A stretch of DNA of 64,000 nucleotides from assembly GCA_006218045.1 (NCBI GenBank), contig VBWB01000009.1, positions 62,001 to 126,000 of the forward strand, written 5' to 3'. Below the pieces are notes generated by a model. That model was not told the origin of the DNA and did not search any database. It saw only the letters and a program-made list of their open reading frames with translations. The position numbers and the translations under genes were made by a program. Shown piece by piece: positions 50,919-59,827 of the stretch. Position 1 is the stretch's first letter. Every line of letters starts with the position of its first letter. Source of the DNA: Stygiobacter sp. (lineage in GTDB: Bacteria; Pseudomonadota; Alphaproteobacteria; Rhodospirillales; Magnetospirillaceae).

Positions 50919-52499
50919 TCAGGCTCCTTGTTCCGCCGTCGTACGGATGTGGGTGACGAATTGCTGGACCGTGCCGCGCAGGGCGTCGAATTGCTGGCGC
51001 AGCTCATTGGTGACCGTCAGGACATCGCGGGCGGTCAGGCTGGCATCGACCACGTTGGTCGACACGGTCCCGATATTGTCGGCGACCACCTGGGTGCCGG
51101 CGGCGGCCTGGTTGACGCTGCGCGAAATCTCGCGCGTGGCGGCGCCTTGCTCCTCCACCGCCGCGGCGATGCCCGAGGCGATCTCGTTGGCACGACCGGC
51201 GATATCGGTGATCGCCCCGATTTCGCGCACCGCCTTTTCACTGGCCTGACGGTTGGAGGTGATCTGCAAGGTGATCTCTTCGGTCGCCTTGGCGGTCTGG
51301 TTGGCCAGGCTTTTCACCTCGCCGGCGACGACGGCGAACCCCTTGCCCGCCTCTCCGGCCCGGGCCGCCTCGATAGTGGCGTTGAGCGCCAGCAGGTTGG
51401 TCTGACTGGCGATGTTCTTGATCAGGCTGACCACGTCACCGATCTTCACCGCCTGCTGGGCCAGATTCTCGATGGTGTCCCGCGTCGCTTGGGCGACCTC
51501 GGCGGTATTGGCGGCGATGGCGGCACTTTCATTCACCCGTTGACCGATTTCGCCGATGGAGGCGGCCAATTGCTCGGTGGCGGCGGCCACGGTCTGCACG
51601 TTGCTGGAGGTCTGACCAGTGGCCATGGTGACGGCAGTACTGGATTGTTCCGCTTCCGCCATCTTCATCGCCATGGTATCGGCCTGCACACCCACACGCC
51701 GGGCAACATCCATCACCCGATCAAGGACGCCGGCGACCGCATGCTCGAATTCCTCGGCCATGCGCTGCAACACCTCGCGCCGGACCTGGGTCGCCTCGTC
51801 CTTGATCCGCTGCTGTTCGATTTCCAGGGCTTGCATTTCCAGGGCGTTGCGCTTGAACACCTCGACGGCGGCGGCCATTTCGCCGATTTCGTCGCTGCGG
51901 CCCAGGGCCGGCACCTTCTGATCCAGATTTCCCGCCGCCAGCCTGGACATGGTGGCGGTGATGTCGATGATGGGCTTGGACACGCCGCGGATGATCAGGA
52001 ACACCACGGTGCAGACCATGGCCAGGGTCAGCAGACCGCCCCCGACCAGGATGCGGCTGGTTTCGGCGATGGATGCCTCCGAGCGCTTTTTCGATAAGGC
52101 GATTTCCAGACTGCCCAGGGTCTTGGTCGCGCCGCCCTCGCTGCGCATGACCGGCCTAGCCTCGACGATGGTTTGGTCGTCACGGGCGAAGCTGCCATGC
52201 TCGGCGAACACCTTGCCCTGATCGTCGACGATCCGGCTGCCCAGATAATCGGGATCGGCGGCCAACGACAAAAGCAAGGCGCCGCCTTGGCGCTGGTCGA
52301 AGTTCCACAGCGCCTCGGCGGCGCCGCCGGCCAGGATTTCAGCCGTCAGCCTGGCTTTTTCCTCGAGATTGGCCCTGGCCGCGCCGGTGCTCATCACCGT
52401 CACCTGCAACACCACCGCCGCGGTGATCAGAACCAGCATCAACCCCAGCGGAACCAGCAGTCTGCGGGCGATGCTGCGTTGGACAATAAGGAATGCCAT
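50919..52499 (-). CDS. Methyl-accepting chemotaxis protein
   Basis: A 526-residue chemoreceptor. It has a membrane segment at about 8-30, a small periplasmic domain with an [10 protein letters not shown] block (about 65) like that in the neighbouring kinase, a second membrane segment near 175-195, HAMP, and a full signalling hairpin. The tip [24 protein letters not shown] is intact, unlike the broken receptor at 1926. Start: the ORF opens at GTG 52508, but ATG 52499 lies just after an AAGGTGGG site and is preferred. It lies between a binding-protein gene and a hybrid kinase gene on one strand, so a ligand-loaded binding protein may be its stimulus. Confidence 0.94.
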   Translation of the reverse strand: MAFLIVQRSIARRLLVPLGLMLVLITAAVVLQVTVMSTGAARANLEEKARLTAEILAGGAAEALWNFDQRQGGALLLSLAADPDYLGSRIVDDQGKVFAEHGSFARDDQTIVEARPVMRSEGGATKTLGSLEIALSKKRSEASIAETSRILVGGGLLTLAMVCTVVFLIIRGVSKPIIDITATMSRLAAGNLDQKVPALGRSDEIGEMAAAVEVFKRNALEMQALEIEQQRIKDEATQVRREVLQRMAEEFEHAVAGVLDRVMDVARRVGVQADTMAMKMAEAEQSSTAVTMATGQTSSNVQTVAAATEQLAASIGEIGQRVNESAAIAANTAEVAQATRDTIENLAQQAVKIGDVVSLIKNIASQTNLLALNATIEAARAGEAGKGFAVVAGEVKSLANQTAKATEEITLQITSNRQASEKAVREIGAITDIAGRANEIASGIAAAVEEQGAATREISRSVNQAAAGTQVVADNIGTVSTNVVDASLTARDVLTVTNELRQQFDALRGTVQQFVTHIRTTAEQGA

Positions 52500-52517
52500 G
52501 CGACCCACCTTTTCCGA

Positions 52518-53615
52518 TTAACGCTTTCCGGCATCCTTGAGCGCCGCGTCCCACATGAGCTTGAAGGCGTTGCGGGTACGCGGGGTCAAAGGCTGCCAGA
52601 AATACTGTTCAACGAAGAAATCCTCGCCCGGCAACTGCGCCGCCCGGTCCGCGGGCAACAGCGCACGGGCGGCGGAGCTGACCACGACGCTGCCGAATTC
52701 CTGATGCACACGGGCCTGGATTTCCGGGCTGATCATGAAGCTCAGCAGCAGATAGGCGGCCTCGAGCCGGGCCGGATCCTTGGCCACCGACCGCGCCAGG
52801 GCGATGGTGTCCAGCCACAAGGTGGACGGGGTTGCGGTCTTGGCGATCTGCCAGGATTGGCCGGCCTTGTTGGCGGCGGCGACGCCGAACCAATAATCGG
52901 TGACGTAATCCAGCCCCGCCATGTCCTTGGGATAGGGCATGCCGCCCCAGAAGCCGGCGGCGTTGGCGACCAGCAATTTCAGGTTCTCCGCCACCTGGCG
53001 CCGTTGCCCCTCGCTGTAGCGGTCGTAATCATAGATGTCGGTGGGCCTGACCCCGGCCAGCAGCGCCATCTGGTAGACATTGGCCTCGTACTGGTCGGAG
53101 GTGACGGTGAAACGCCCCTTGGCCGCCGGCGCCAGCAGATCCCGCCAATCAGGGGCGGCCTGAACCTTGGCCTGATTGAAGGCCAGGGCGTAAGAGCCCC
53201 CCAAAAGCGGCACGCCATAGACCTTGCCGGCCTCGTCCCGCAACGAGACGGCTTGGCGCAACGGCGGATACACGCTGTCGTAGCCAACGATGCGGGAGAC
53301 GTCCAGCGGCTCCAGCACCTGCATCAGCTTGGCATTTTCGCCCTTGTAGTAATTGTGCGTGGGGGTGACCACATCCACCTCGCCATTGCGCAAGGCGGTG
53401 AAGATGTCGTCGGCCGAGGCGATCGGTGCCTTGGGGAAAACCAGGCTGACCGTCTTGCCTTTGGCTTTGGCATAAGCCTCGAAATCGGATTTGAAGGTGC
53501 TGATGTAGCCTTCCCACTCCTGCACCCGCAGTTCCACCGACCAGGCGACGGAGGGGATGACGGATAACAAGGTGGAACAAGCCAATGCGGCAGCGCCGAT
53601 GATTACCTTGCCCAC
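52518..53615 (-). CDS. Periplasmic binding protein, spermidine/putrescine-type, without transporter genes
   Basis: A 365-residue protein with a signal peptide (1-25, cleavage near SVAWS). The mature fold is of the PotD/extracellular solute-binding type: LRVQEWEGYISTF, DVVTPTHNYY, YGVPLLGGSYALAFN, and an ARVHQEFGSVVVS C-terminal block. Start GTG 53615 follows an AGGGAG site; no in-frame ATG is near. No permease or ATPase gene adjoins it. Instead it heads an operon with a chemoreceptor, a hybrid kinase and an HD-GYP regulator, so a detector role is more likely than transport. The ligand is a guess (polyamine-like) from family only. Confidence 0.88.
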   Translation of the reverse strand: MGKVIIGAAALACSTLLSVIPSVAWSVELRVQEWEGYISTFKSDFEAYAKAKGKTVSLVFPKAPIASADDIFTALRNGEVDVVTPTHNYYKGENAKLMQVLEPLDVSRIVGYDSVYPPLRQAVSLRDEAGKVYGVPLLGGSYALAFNQAKVQAAPDWRDLLAPAAKGRFTVTSDQYEANVYQMALLAGVRPTDIYDYDRYSEGQRRQVAENLKLLVANAAGFWGGMPYPKDMAGLDYVTDYWFGVAAANKAGQSWQIAKTATPSTLWLDTIALARSVAKDPARLEAAYLLLSFMISPEIQARVHQEFGSVVVSSAARALLPADRAAQLPGEDFFVEQYFWQPLTPRTRNAFKLMWDAALKDAGKR

Positions 53616-53820
53616 GATGCATCTCCCTCGACAAATCCACAGGATGTCTAGGGAGGTTAGTTAATAAATCATTTGCGCACAAAAGATTTTTACAAGTCAC
53701 AAATATGACAACTCTGATTACAACCAAATATAACTACACCAAAGGAAACAATAGTTTCACATATCCCTCAATACTTTCCGCTCATGATGAACGCACACCC
53801 AATGTCCGCGGAGCGTGGCC
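53616..53820. promoter_or_regulatory. AT-rich divergent intergenic region between two binding-protein operons
   Basis: The 205 bases between divergent binding-protein genes are far richer in A and T than the flanking genes and must hold both promoters. One small inverted repeat is visible, GAAAC-AATA-GTTTC (53745-53758), a possible operator. No consensus -35/-10 pair stands out. Confidence 0.45.
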
Positions 53821-54579
53821 ATGCGACGGACCCTGACCATCTTCTCCCTGTCGCTCACTGCCGTCCTGCCCGCCCCCGTGGCGGCCCAGACCATCCTGCT
53901 GGAAAGCGACATATGGTGTCCGCACACCTGCGCTCCCGATTCGGCCAAGCCCGGCTACATGATCGAGATCGCCCGGGCGGTTTTCGAGACACGCGGGCAG
54001 AAGGTGCAGTATCGGGTCGCCCCTTGGCCCAGGGCGGTGGCCAATGCCGTCAAGGGGGAGACCGATGGTGCCGTCGGCGCCACCCGCGACGATTCCGGCG
54101 GCTTGCTGCTGCCCGCCCAACCCCAGGGGGTAACCGGCAACGCCGTCCTGGTCCGCAATGACGCCCCCTGGCCATGGACCGGCCTGACCGCTCTGGCGGG
54201 AAAGCGTGTCGGCATCACCAAGGATTACAGTTACGGCGCCGAAATCGATGCTTGGCTGGCCGCCAATCCGGCCCGGATCGAGGCGGTGGGGGGCGAAACC
54301 CCGACCGAGAACAACCTGCGCAAACTGGCCGCCGGACGCATCGACGTGGTCATCGAGGATGCCGCCGTCGCCCGTTATACCCTGGCGCAGATGAAAATGG
54401 ACGGCGCGGTTCGCATCCTCCACCAGGACAAGGCCGCGCCGATCTTCATCGCCTTCACCCCGGCCAACCCCAAGGGAGGGCAATACGCCAAGTCCTTGGC
54501 CGAGGGCATGGGGGAACTGCGCCAATCCGGACGCCTGAGCGCCATCCTGGCCAAGTATGGACTGGCCGACTGGCAATGA
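53821..54579 (+). CDS. Periplasmic binding protein, family 3 (amino-acid type), kinase-linked
   Basis: A 252-residue protein with a signal peptide (cleavage near PVAAQ). The mature part has the family-3 solute-binding layout: LLESDIWCPHTCAP near the N-terminus, GYMIEIARAVFE, RVGITKDYSYG and GRIDVVIEDAAVARY. Two cysteines close together (WCPHTC) are unusual for the family. The frame opens at GTG 53815, but ATG 53821 has a GGAG site at good spacing. The stop lies 12 bases before a hybrid kinase on the same strand, with no ABC partners, so it probably delivers ligand information to that kinase. Confidence 0.87.
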   Translation: MRRTLTIFSLSLTAVLPAPVAAQTILLESDIWCPHTCAPDSAKPGYMIEIARAVFETRGQKVQYRVAPWPRAVANAVKGETDGAVGATRDDSGGLLLPAQPQGVTGNAVLVRNDAPWPWTGLTALAGKRVGITKDYSYGAEIDAWLAANPARIEAVGGETPTENNLRKLAAGRIDVVIEDAAVARYTLAQMKMDGAVRILHQDKAAPIFIAFTPANPKGGQYAKSLAEGMGELRQSGRLSAILAKYGLADWQ

Positions 54580-54591
54580 CACCAAGGGACC

Positions 54592-57500
54592 GTGCGTTTG
54601 TCGACTTCACCCCGTCCTGACCACGTCACCGCTGAAAGATGGTCCTTTTCCCGGCAAAGCCTGCGGGTGAAGGTCCTGACCTTGGCCCTGGCTCTGGTCT
54701 TCGTCATCAACATGGTGTCATCGTTGGTCAGCACGGTGCTGACCATCTGGACCAAGCACGACGAATTGCAGGCCGGGGCGGAAATGCTGTCGGCGATCCA
54801 GGCCCAGGGCATGGCCTCGCCGGTGCGCGACTTCAACCATGTGGCGCTGCAAGGCATGCTGCAAGGGCTGACCTCGCATCCCGACTTCGCCAACGCCATG
54901 GTGATGGACACCGAAGGCAACGTGCTGGCCAGCCTCGCCGTGCCTGAAAACTTGGCCGGCGGCACCTTGTCGGGCGACACCGCGATCCTGTGGCAGCGCG
55001 ACGGTCGGCACGAAGTGATGGGCACCGTGCAGATCCATCTGACCACCAAGTCCTTGTGGCAATATGGCCGCAACCAGGGGCTGAACATGCTGGCCATGCT
55101 GGCCGTCAACTGCACCGCCGTCGGCCTGGCCATCATCTTCGCCTTCCGCCTGATGGCTCAACCCTTGGCCCGGGTGGCCGGGGCCGCCCGGGCCATCGGC
55201 GGCGGCGACCACGCCCACGCCGTGCCCGAACAGCAGCGCCGCGACGAAGTCGGCGCCATCGCCCGCGCGGTCGAACAATCCCGCCAGCAAATGGTCACCA
55301 TCGAAGCCATGCGCCGCGACATGGACCACATGCTGCGCATCGTCTTCGCCAATGCCGGCGACGGCATCCTGATCACCGATGCCCAGAGCCGGGTGGAAAC
55401 CGCAAATCCCGGGGCCGCAGCCATCTTCCGCCGGGCGGAAACCGAAATCGTCGGTCACGCCATGGACGATTTGCTGTCTATGCCCCCGGGCGATGGCGAG
55501 GTCGCCGCCCGCCGCTCCGACGGCACGCCGTTAACCTTGGCCCTGTCGCGGAGCGACTTCGTCATCGGCGACAAGGCCAAGACCCTGGTGATCCTGCACG
55601 ACATCACCGAGCGCAAGCAGATCGAACAAGCGCTGATCGACGCCCGTCAGGCGGCCGAGGATGCCAACCTGACCAAATCCGCCTTCCTCGCCAATATGAG
55701 CCACGAGATCCGTACGCCCATGAACGCGGTGATCGGCCTGACCCGGCTGGTGCTGGGGTCCGAACTGAACCACACCCAGCGCCATCACCTGGAGCGGGTG
55801 TTGACCTCGGCCAATGGCCTGTTGAGCATCATCAACGACATCCTCGACCTGTCGAAGATCGAGGCCGGAAAACTGAACATCGAGACGGTGGCCTTCGACC
55901 TCGACGACCTGTTCGACGAACTGGCCGACCTGCACGCTTTGCGGGCGCGGGAAAAGGGACTGGAACTGGTGTTCGACCTCTCTCCCGACCTGCCGGCCAC
56001 CGTGCTGGGGGATCCCGTCCGCCTGCGCCAGATTCTGGTCAACCTGATCAGCAACGCCGTCAAGTTCACCGAATCCGGCGAGGTGGTGCTGTCCGCATGC
56101 CAGGAACGCCGCGACGGCGACCGCGCCTGGCTGGCGTTCGGCGTCCGCGACACCGGCATCGGCATGTCGCCGGAACAATGCGACCACGTCTTCGACGCCT
56201 TCGCCCAAGCCGACACCTCCACCTCGCGCCGCTTTGGCGGTACCGGCCTGGGGCTGACCATCTCGCACAATCTGGCTGAAATGATGGGCGGCACCATTGC
56301 GGTCGAAAGCGACCTGGGTCGGGGCAGCCGCTTCCTGGTCACGCTCCCGTTCCTGATCGCCGCCGACGAACGCACGCACCAGGAGGGCGACGCACTCCAC
56401 CCCCTGGCCCGCGGCAGCCGGATTCTGGCCGTCGACGGCAACGACACCGCCCGCGGCGTCCTCAAGCATATCCTGGGCAGCCTGCACTGCGACGTGGTTG
56501 CCGCCGCCACCCAGGCCGAAGCCCTGGCCCTGATCGAAACCGGCCCGTTCATCGCCGCCGTGGTCGCCCATCCGCTGCCCGATGCCACCGGCACCGCCAC
56601 CATCCAGCGGCTGAAACGGCGGGCGCCGGAATTGCGCACCATCCTGACCGCAAGCACCGACATCGACCAGACCGCCGCCTTCGACGTTCGCCATGATGGG
56701 ATCGATTGCATACTGCTGAAGCCGCTGACGCCGTCGCGGCTGATGGATGCCCTGGTGACCGCGCTCAACCCGGGGCGGCAACGGCCCAAGGCGCGCGACC
56801 GCAGCACCATCGCCCTGCCCCCGCTCAACCTGAACGGACGAAGGATCCTTTTGGTCGAAGACAACGACATCAACCGTGAACTGGCCATGGCGGTCCTGGC
56901 CCATACCAACGCCCATATCGACACCGCCACCAATGGCGCCGAAGCGGTGACCATGGTCAAGCGGCAGCATTACGACGGCGTCTTGATGGATTGCCAGATG
57001 CCCATCCTGGACGGATACGGCGCCACCCGCCAGATCCGGGCCATCGCCCGACTGCGGACCCTGCCGATCATCGCCACCACCGCAAATGCCATGAGCGGTG
57101 ACCGGGAAAAATGCCTGGATGCCGGCATGGACGACTACATCACCAAGCCCTTCGAGGAACATGAGCTGATGATGGTACTGCGGCGCTGGCTACAGGTGGC
57201 GGACGGCAACCAGAATGCGACACCGGCAACCCCGCCGCCCCCCGCCGTGACAACGGCGCCGACCGATGGCGGATTGCAGCGCCTCAGTCAGGTCGATATC
57301 GAACTGGGATTGCGCCAGACCGGAAACAATCAGGGGCTCTATTTGCGGGTGCTCCACCGCTTCGCCGGAGATTATCGTGACTTCGACAAGGCCCTGTCCG
57401 CCGCCCTGGCCGATGGCGCCTTGGAAACCGCCATCCGTCTGGTCCACACCTTGAAAGGCCTGAGCGGCACCATCGGTGCCCGTGACCTGAAGGGGCACGC

Positions 57501-57876
57501 CGCTCAGTTGGAAACGACCTTGCGCAACGATCCCCGGGCCGACGTCATCAACCGCATGGTTCCCGCCGTGCTCGCCAATTTGGCGCGGGTGGTCTGCGAC
57601 ATCGAGTCCTGCCTGAACCCCCCGACACCCAACAACGCCCCCCAGGGGGCGTCCTCATCGCCGGTGGCGCCAGACCAGAGTGCGGCGCTGGCGCAATTGC
57701 GTCAGGCGCTGGCCTCGGGCGATGTGGACAGCCGCGAGCGCCTGGATCAGGTGCTGCGCCACTGGCCCGACTTGACGACGGCCTTGACCCAACTCAGCGA
57801 ACTGGTCGATCAATACCGCTTCGACGAAGCCCATCTCGTCCTGGAGGGCATGGAGATCAGCGCTCGGGCACGGTGA
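54592..57876 (+). CDS. Membrane hybrid histidine kinase with PAS, degenerate receiver, receiver and HPt domains
   Basis: A 1,094-residue kinase. It has a membrane segment at about 24-48, a periplasmic sensor (50-165), a second membrane segment (166-188), HAMP, and a PAS domain (about 250-345). H371 lies in [10 protein letters not shown], followed by the ATPase domain (DTGIGM, GGTGLGL). A first receiver-like domain (about 605-725) has AAVVAHPLPDATG where the phospho-acceptor Asp should be, so it is probably inactive. An intact receiver follows with D800 in VLMDCQMPILDG, then an HPt domain with H952 in HTLKGLSGTIG. Start GTG 54592 follows AAGGGA. It is in an operon with the binding protein upstream. 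Its last codons and stop lie inside a 25-bp direct repeat. Confidence 0.93.
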   Translation: MRLSTSPRPDHVTAERWSFSRQSLRVKVLTLALALVFVINMVSSLVSTVLTIWTKHDELQAGAEMLSAIQAQGMASPVRDFNHVALQGMLQGLTSHPDFANAMVMDTEGNVLASLAVPENLAGGTLSGDTAILWQRDGRHEVMGTVQIHLTTKSLWQYGRNQGLNMLAMLAVNCTAVGLAIIFAFRLMAQPLARVAGAARAIGGGDHAHAVPEQQRRDEVGAIARAVEQSRQQMVTIEAMRRDMDHMLRIVFANAGDGILITDAQSRVETANPGAAAIFRRAETEIVGHAMDDLLSMPPGDGEVAARRSDGTPLTLALSRSDFVIGDKAKTLVILHDITERKQIEQALIDARQAAEDANLTKSAFLANMSHEIRTPMNAVIGLTRLVLGSELNHTQRHHLERVLTSANGLLSIINDILDLSKIEAGKLNIETVAFDLDDLFDELADLHALRAREKGLELVFDLSPDLPATVLGDPVRLRQILVNLISNAVKFTESGEVVLSACQERRDGDRAWLAFGVRDTGIGMSPEQCDHVFDAFAQADTSTSRRFGGTGLGLTISHNLAEMMGGTIAVESDLGRGSRFLVTLPFLIAADERTHQEGDALHPLARGSRILAVDGNDTARGVLKHILGSLHCDVVAAATQAEALALIETGPFIAAVVAHPLPDATGTATIQRLKRRAPELRTILTASTDIDQTAAFDVRHDGIDCILLKPLTPSRLMDALVTALNPGRQRPKARDRSTIALPPLNLNGRRILLVEDNDINRELAMAVLAHTNAHIDTATNGAEAVTMVKRQHYDGVLMDCQMPILDGYGATRQIRAIARLRTLPIIATTANAMSGDREKCLDAGMDDYITKPFEEHELMMVLRRWLQVADGNQNATPATPPPPAVTTAPTDGGLQRLSQVDIELGLRQTGNNQGLYLRVLHRFAGDYRDFDKALSAALADGALETAIRLVHTLKGLSGTIGARDLKGHAAQLETTLRNDPRADVINRMVPAVLANLARVVCDIESCLNPPTPNNAPQGASSSPVAPDQSAALAQLRQALASGDVDSRERLDQVLRHWPDLTTALTQLSELVDQYRFDEAHLVLEGMEISARAR

Positions 57877-57885
57877 CCACGGCCT

Positions 57886-57931
57886 CCCCGTGAAAAAGTC
57901 CCTCGGCCGCGCCTCGGTGTACTTTTCCCCG
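57886..57931. repeat. Intergenic palindromic element, copy 2 (inverted)
   Basis: Reverse-complement relative of the element at 43197-43234: AAAAGTACAC(C/T)GAGGCG..., with 28 of 32 core bases shared. The arms GAAAAAGT and ACTTTTCC can pair. Like copy 1 it lies between two convergent genes, 10 bases after a stop codon. Confidence 0.7.
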
Positions 57932-57989
57932 ATTTCGTCAGGCAAACCCGTGCTCAAGCAAGCTTTCCGCGCGGATTTCGCCCTTTCTC

Positions 57990-58012
57990 CCGCCTTTGCG
58001 GCGCAAAGGCGG
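57990..58012. terminator. Perfect 10-bp hairpin in the convergent gap
   Basis: CCGCCTTTGC, loop GGC, GCAAAGGCGG. No T-run follows on either strand. It probably helps end transcription of one or both convergent genes, or is a structural repeat. Confidence 0.5.
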
Positions 58013-58053
58013 TAAATCGTAAGAAGCGCCGCCAAGACCTTTCCACGGATCGA

Positions 58054-58989
58054 TCAGCGCTCGGGCACGGTGACCAGACGCAAGTCGACCAGCCTTTCGC
58101 CCGCCACCTGACCACCGTTCAAGAGCGTCCAGGCGGCGGCGATGCCCTGATAGCCCTGCTCTTCCGCCTGTTGGTCGACCGTCGCGGTCAACCCCTTGCC
58201 CAGGCGTGCGACGGCCTCGGGCAAGGCATCATAGCCGGCCACCACGATGTCCTGACGGCCCGCGCGCTCCAGATGGTCCAGCACCCCAAGGGCCATGACG
58301 TCGTTGGCGGCAAAGACCAGCCGCAAATCGGGATGCTCCTTCAGCAGCCTTTGGACCGCATCGGCGGCCTTGTCGCGCAGCCAGTCGGCGCTGATGCTGC
58401 CGACGACGGTGATGTCGGAACGCTGGCTGAAGGCTTTCAGGGCGCCGATCTTGCGGGCCTGGGCGTTGGCGGCATTGCGGATGCCTTCGATCACCGCCGC
58501 CTTCGCCGGCCCTGTCACCTGGGCAACGATGGCCTGAGCGGCCATGTACGCACCGGTCACATTGTCGACGCCGACATAGGGCACGCCAACCAGACCCAAA
58601 TCGCCGGCAATGTTTTGATCCAGCCGATTATCGATATTGACCACCACGATTCCGCTGTCGCGGGCCTTCTTCAACACCGGGATCAGCTTGACCGAATCCG
58701 CCGGGGCGATGACGATGGCATCCACCCGTTGCTTCAGCAGGGTTTCCACCAAGCCGATCTGCTCGTCGACCGAGGTCTCCTTGGCCGGCGCCTCGATCCT
58801 GACCGCTATCGGCCAGTCCCGTTCGGCCCTGGGGCCAGCCTTGGCCATTTCGACGAAGAACGGATTGTCCAGCGTCTTCATCACCAGGGCGATGGTCTTC
58901 CGCGGGCCTGCCTTGCCGCCCTCGCCTTCGTCGCAGGCGGCCAGCACCAGCACCGCGCCGGCGCTCAGCAGGAATCGGCGGCGGCGCAT
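58054..58989 (-). CDS. Periplasmic sugar-binding-type lipoprotein (RbsB/LacI fold)
   Basis: A 311-residue protein with a lipoprotein signal (RRRRFLLSAGAVLVLAAC; lipobox cysteine near residue 19). The body is a periplasmic binding protein of the ribose/galactose class: IALVMKTLDNPFFVEMAKG-like start, DAIVIAPADSVKLIPVLKKA, GIVVVNIDNRLD and VFAANDVMALGVLDHL. Start ATG 58989 (or the adjacent ATG 58992) overlaps the upstream gene's stop, so translation is coupled. No sugar permease or kinase genes are near. Its 3' end lies in the 25-bp direct repeat shared with the convergent kinase. Confidence 0.88.
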   Translation of the reverse strand: MRRRRFLLSAGAVLVLAACDEGEGGKAGPRKTIALVMKTLDNPFFVEMAKAGPRAERDWPIAVRIEAPAKETSVDEQIGLVETLLKQRVDAIVIAPADSVKLIPVLKKARDSGIVVVNIDNRLDQNIAGDLGLVGVPYVGVDNVTGAYMAAQAIVAQVTGPAKAAVIEGIRNAANAQARKIGALKAFSQRSDITVVGSISADWLRDKAADAVQRLLKEHPDLRLVFAANDVMALGVLDHLERAGRQDIVVAGYDALPEAVARLGKGLTATVDQQAEEQGYQGIAAAWTLLNGGQVAGERLVDLRLVTVPER

Positions 58990-59666
58990 CATCGCTTGGC
59001 GCGCACGGCGTCCAGGCTGGCCTGCAGCTTGGCGACGATGGCGGCATCGGTGCCCTTGTTGCAAGCCAGCGACATCACCGTGTTCTTGAAGGTGGCCACC
59101 GTCTTAAGCCCCTTGATACCCATCTGCTGGGCCAGATGGGGACCGGATTCCGATCCGGTGGCCCAGAAATCGATGCGCCCATTGGCCAGTTTGGTCGGGT
59201 TCAGATCATCGCGCGGGCTCAGTTCCACCTTGTAGCCCTGTTGCTCCAGAAACAAGGCGAGGGCGTCGCCATTGTAGCCGCCGATGGTGTAGGGCTTGGC
59301 CTCTTCCAGCTTGGAGACCGCCGGGGAACCGGTGGCCCGGCCCATCAGCACCCAGTCGTTATTGACCAGCGGTCCGACCCACAGGAACTTGTCCTTGCGC
59401 TCCGGGGTTTCGGTGGTGCTGTAGACACAGGTGCCCGGCGTGGTTTCCGCCATGGAATAAGCCCGCGCCCAAGGCAGCATCTCAAGGGTATAGCTGACCC
59501 CCGCCTTCTGGAACGTCGCTTCGACCAGATCGGTGGCCAATCCGGCGATCTTGCCGTTATAGGTCAGGTTGAAGGGCGGATATTCCTCGGTCACCAAGCG
59601 GATGTCGGCAGCCAGGGCCGGCTGGGCAAGCAAAAGCGCGATCGCGCCAATGTAAAGACGATTCAT
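58989..59666 (-). CDS. Periplasmic binding protein, family 3
   Basis: A 225-residue protein with a signal peptide (MNRLYIGAIALLLAQPALA) and the family-3 pattern: IRLVTEEYPPFNLTYNGKIAGLATDLVEATF, LPWARAYSM, YTIGGYNGDA and GRIDFWATGSESG. The open frame runs to 59888, but the upstream part is a translated tandem repeat and leader; ATG 59666, after a GGGGGGA tract, fits the signal peptide. Its stop overlaps the start of the RbsB-type gene (ATGATG/TGA), so the two are one unit. The short length and missing transporter genes suggest a sensory role. The LPWARAYSM motif is common in TctC-unrelated, kinase-associated binding proteins. Confidence 0.87.
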   Translation of the reverse strand: MNRLYIGAIALLLAQPALAADIRLVTEEYPPFNLTYNGKIAGLATDLVEATFQKAGVSYTLEMLPWARAYSMAETTPGTCVYSTTETPERKDKFLWVGPLVNNDWVLMGRATGSPAVSKLEEAKPYTIGGYNGDALALFLEQQGYKVELSPRDDLNPTKLANGRIDFWATGSESGPHLAQQMGIKGLKTVATFKNTVMSLACNKGTDAAIVAKLQASLDAVRAKR

Positions 59667-59675
59667 GATCCCCCC

Positions 59676-59729
59676 CGTGCGATGTGCGCGTGCGATGTGC
59701 GCGTGCGATGTGTGCGTGTCGATGTGCGG
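59676..59729 (-). repeat. Tandem 13-bp repeat in the leader of a binding-protein gene
   Basis: CGTGCGATGTGCG occurs twice exactly (59676-59688, 59689-59701), then once with one change (59702-59714) and once with an inserted base (59715-59728). It begins 10 bases upstream of the start codon, against the G-rich ribosome-binding site. The copy number could vary. Confidence 0.9.
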
Positions 59730-59779
59730 CACCATTGTGCGCATGAGGGGCGGGAACGGTCGTGATCCTTCGGTGAAAT

Positions 59780-59817
59780 CATGCCGGGGCGGCGAATCTT
59801 TACGCCGCCCCGGCATG
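59780..59817 (-). terminator. Perfect 15-bp terminator-like hairpin
   Basis: CATGCCGGGGCGGCG, 8-base loop, and its exact complement, 10 bases after the stop of the leftward gene at 59828. On that strand the stem is followed by a short ATTTC tract. It probably separates the 59828-60553 gene from the next binding-protein gene. Confidence 0.8.
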
Positions 59818-59827
59818 CCGCGCGCGT

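Larger units (their letters stand above)
57855..58076. repeat. Exact 25-bp direct repeat (57855-57879 and 58052-58076)
   Basis: GATCAGCGCTCGGGCACGGT followed by GACCA occurs twice in the same orientation, 197 bases apart. The first copy contains the last codons and the stop of the rightward kinase. The second contains the stop and last codons of the leftward sugar-binding-type protein (ending LVTVPER). The 172 bases between hold the palindromic element and a hairpin. Confidence 0.95.
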
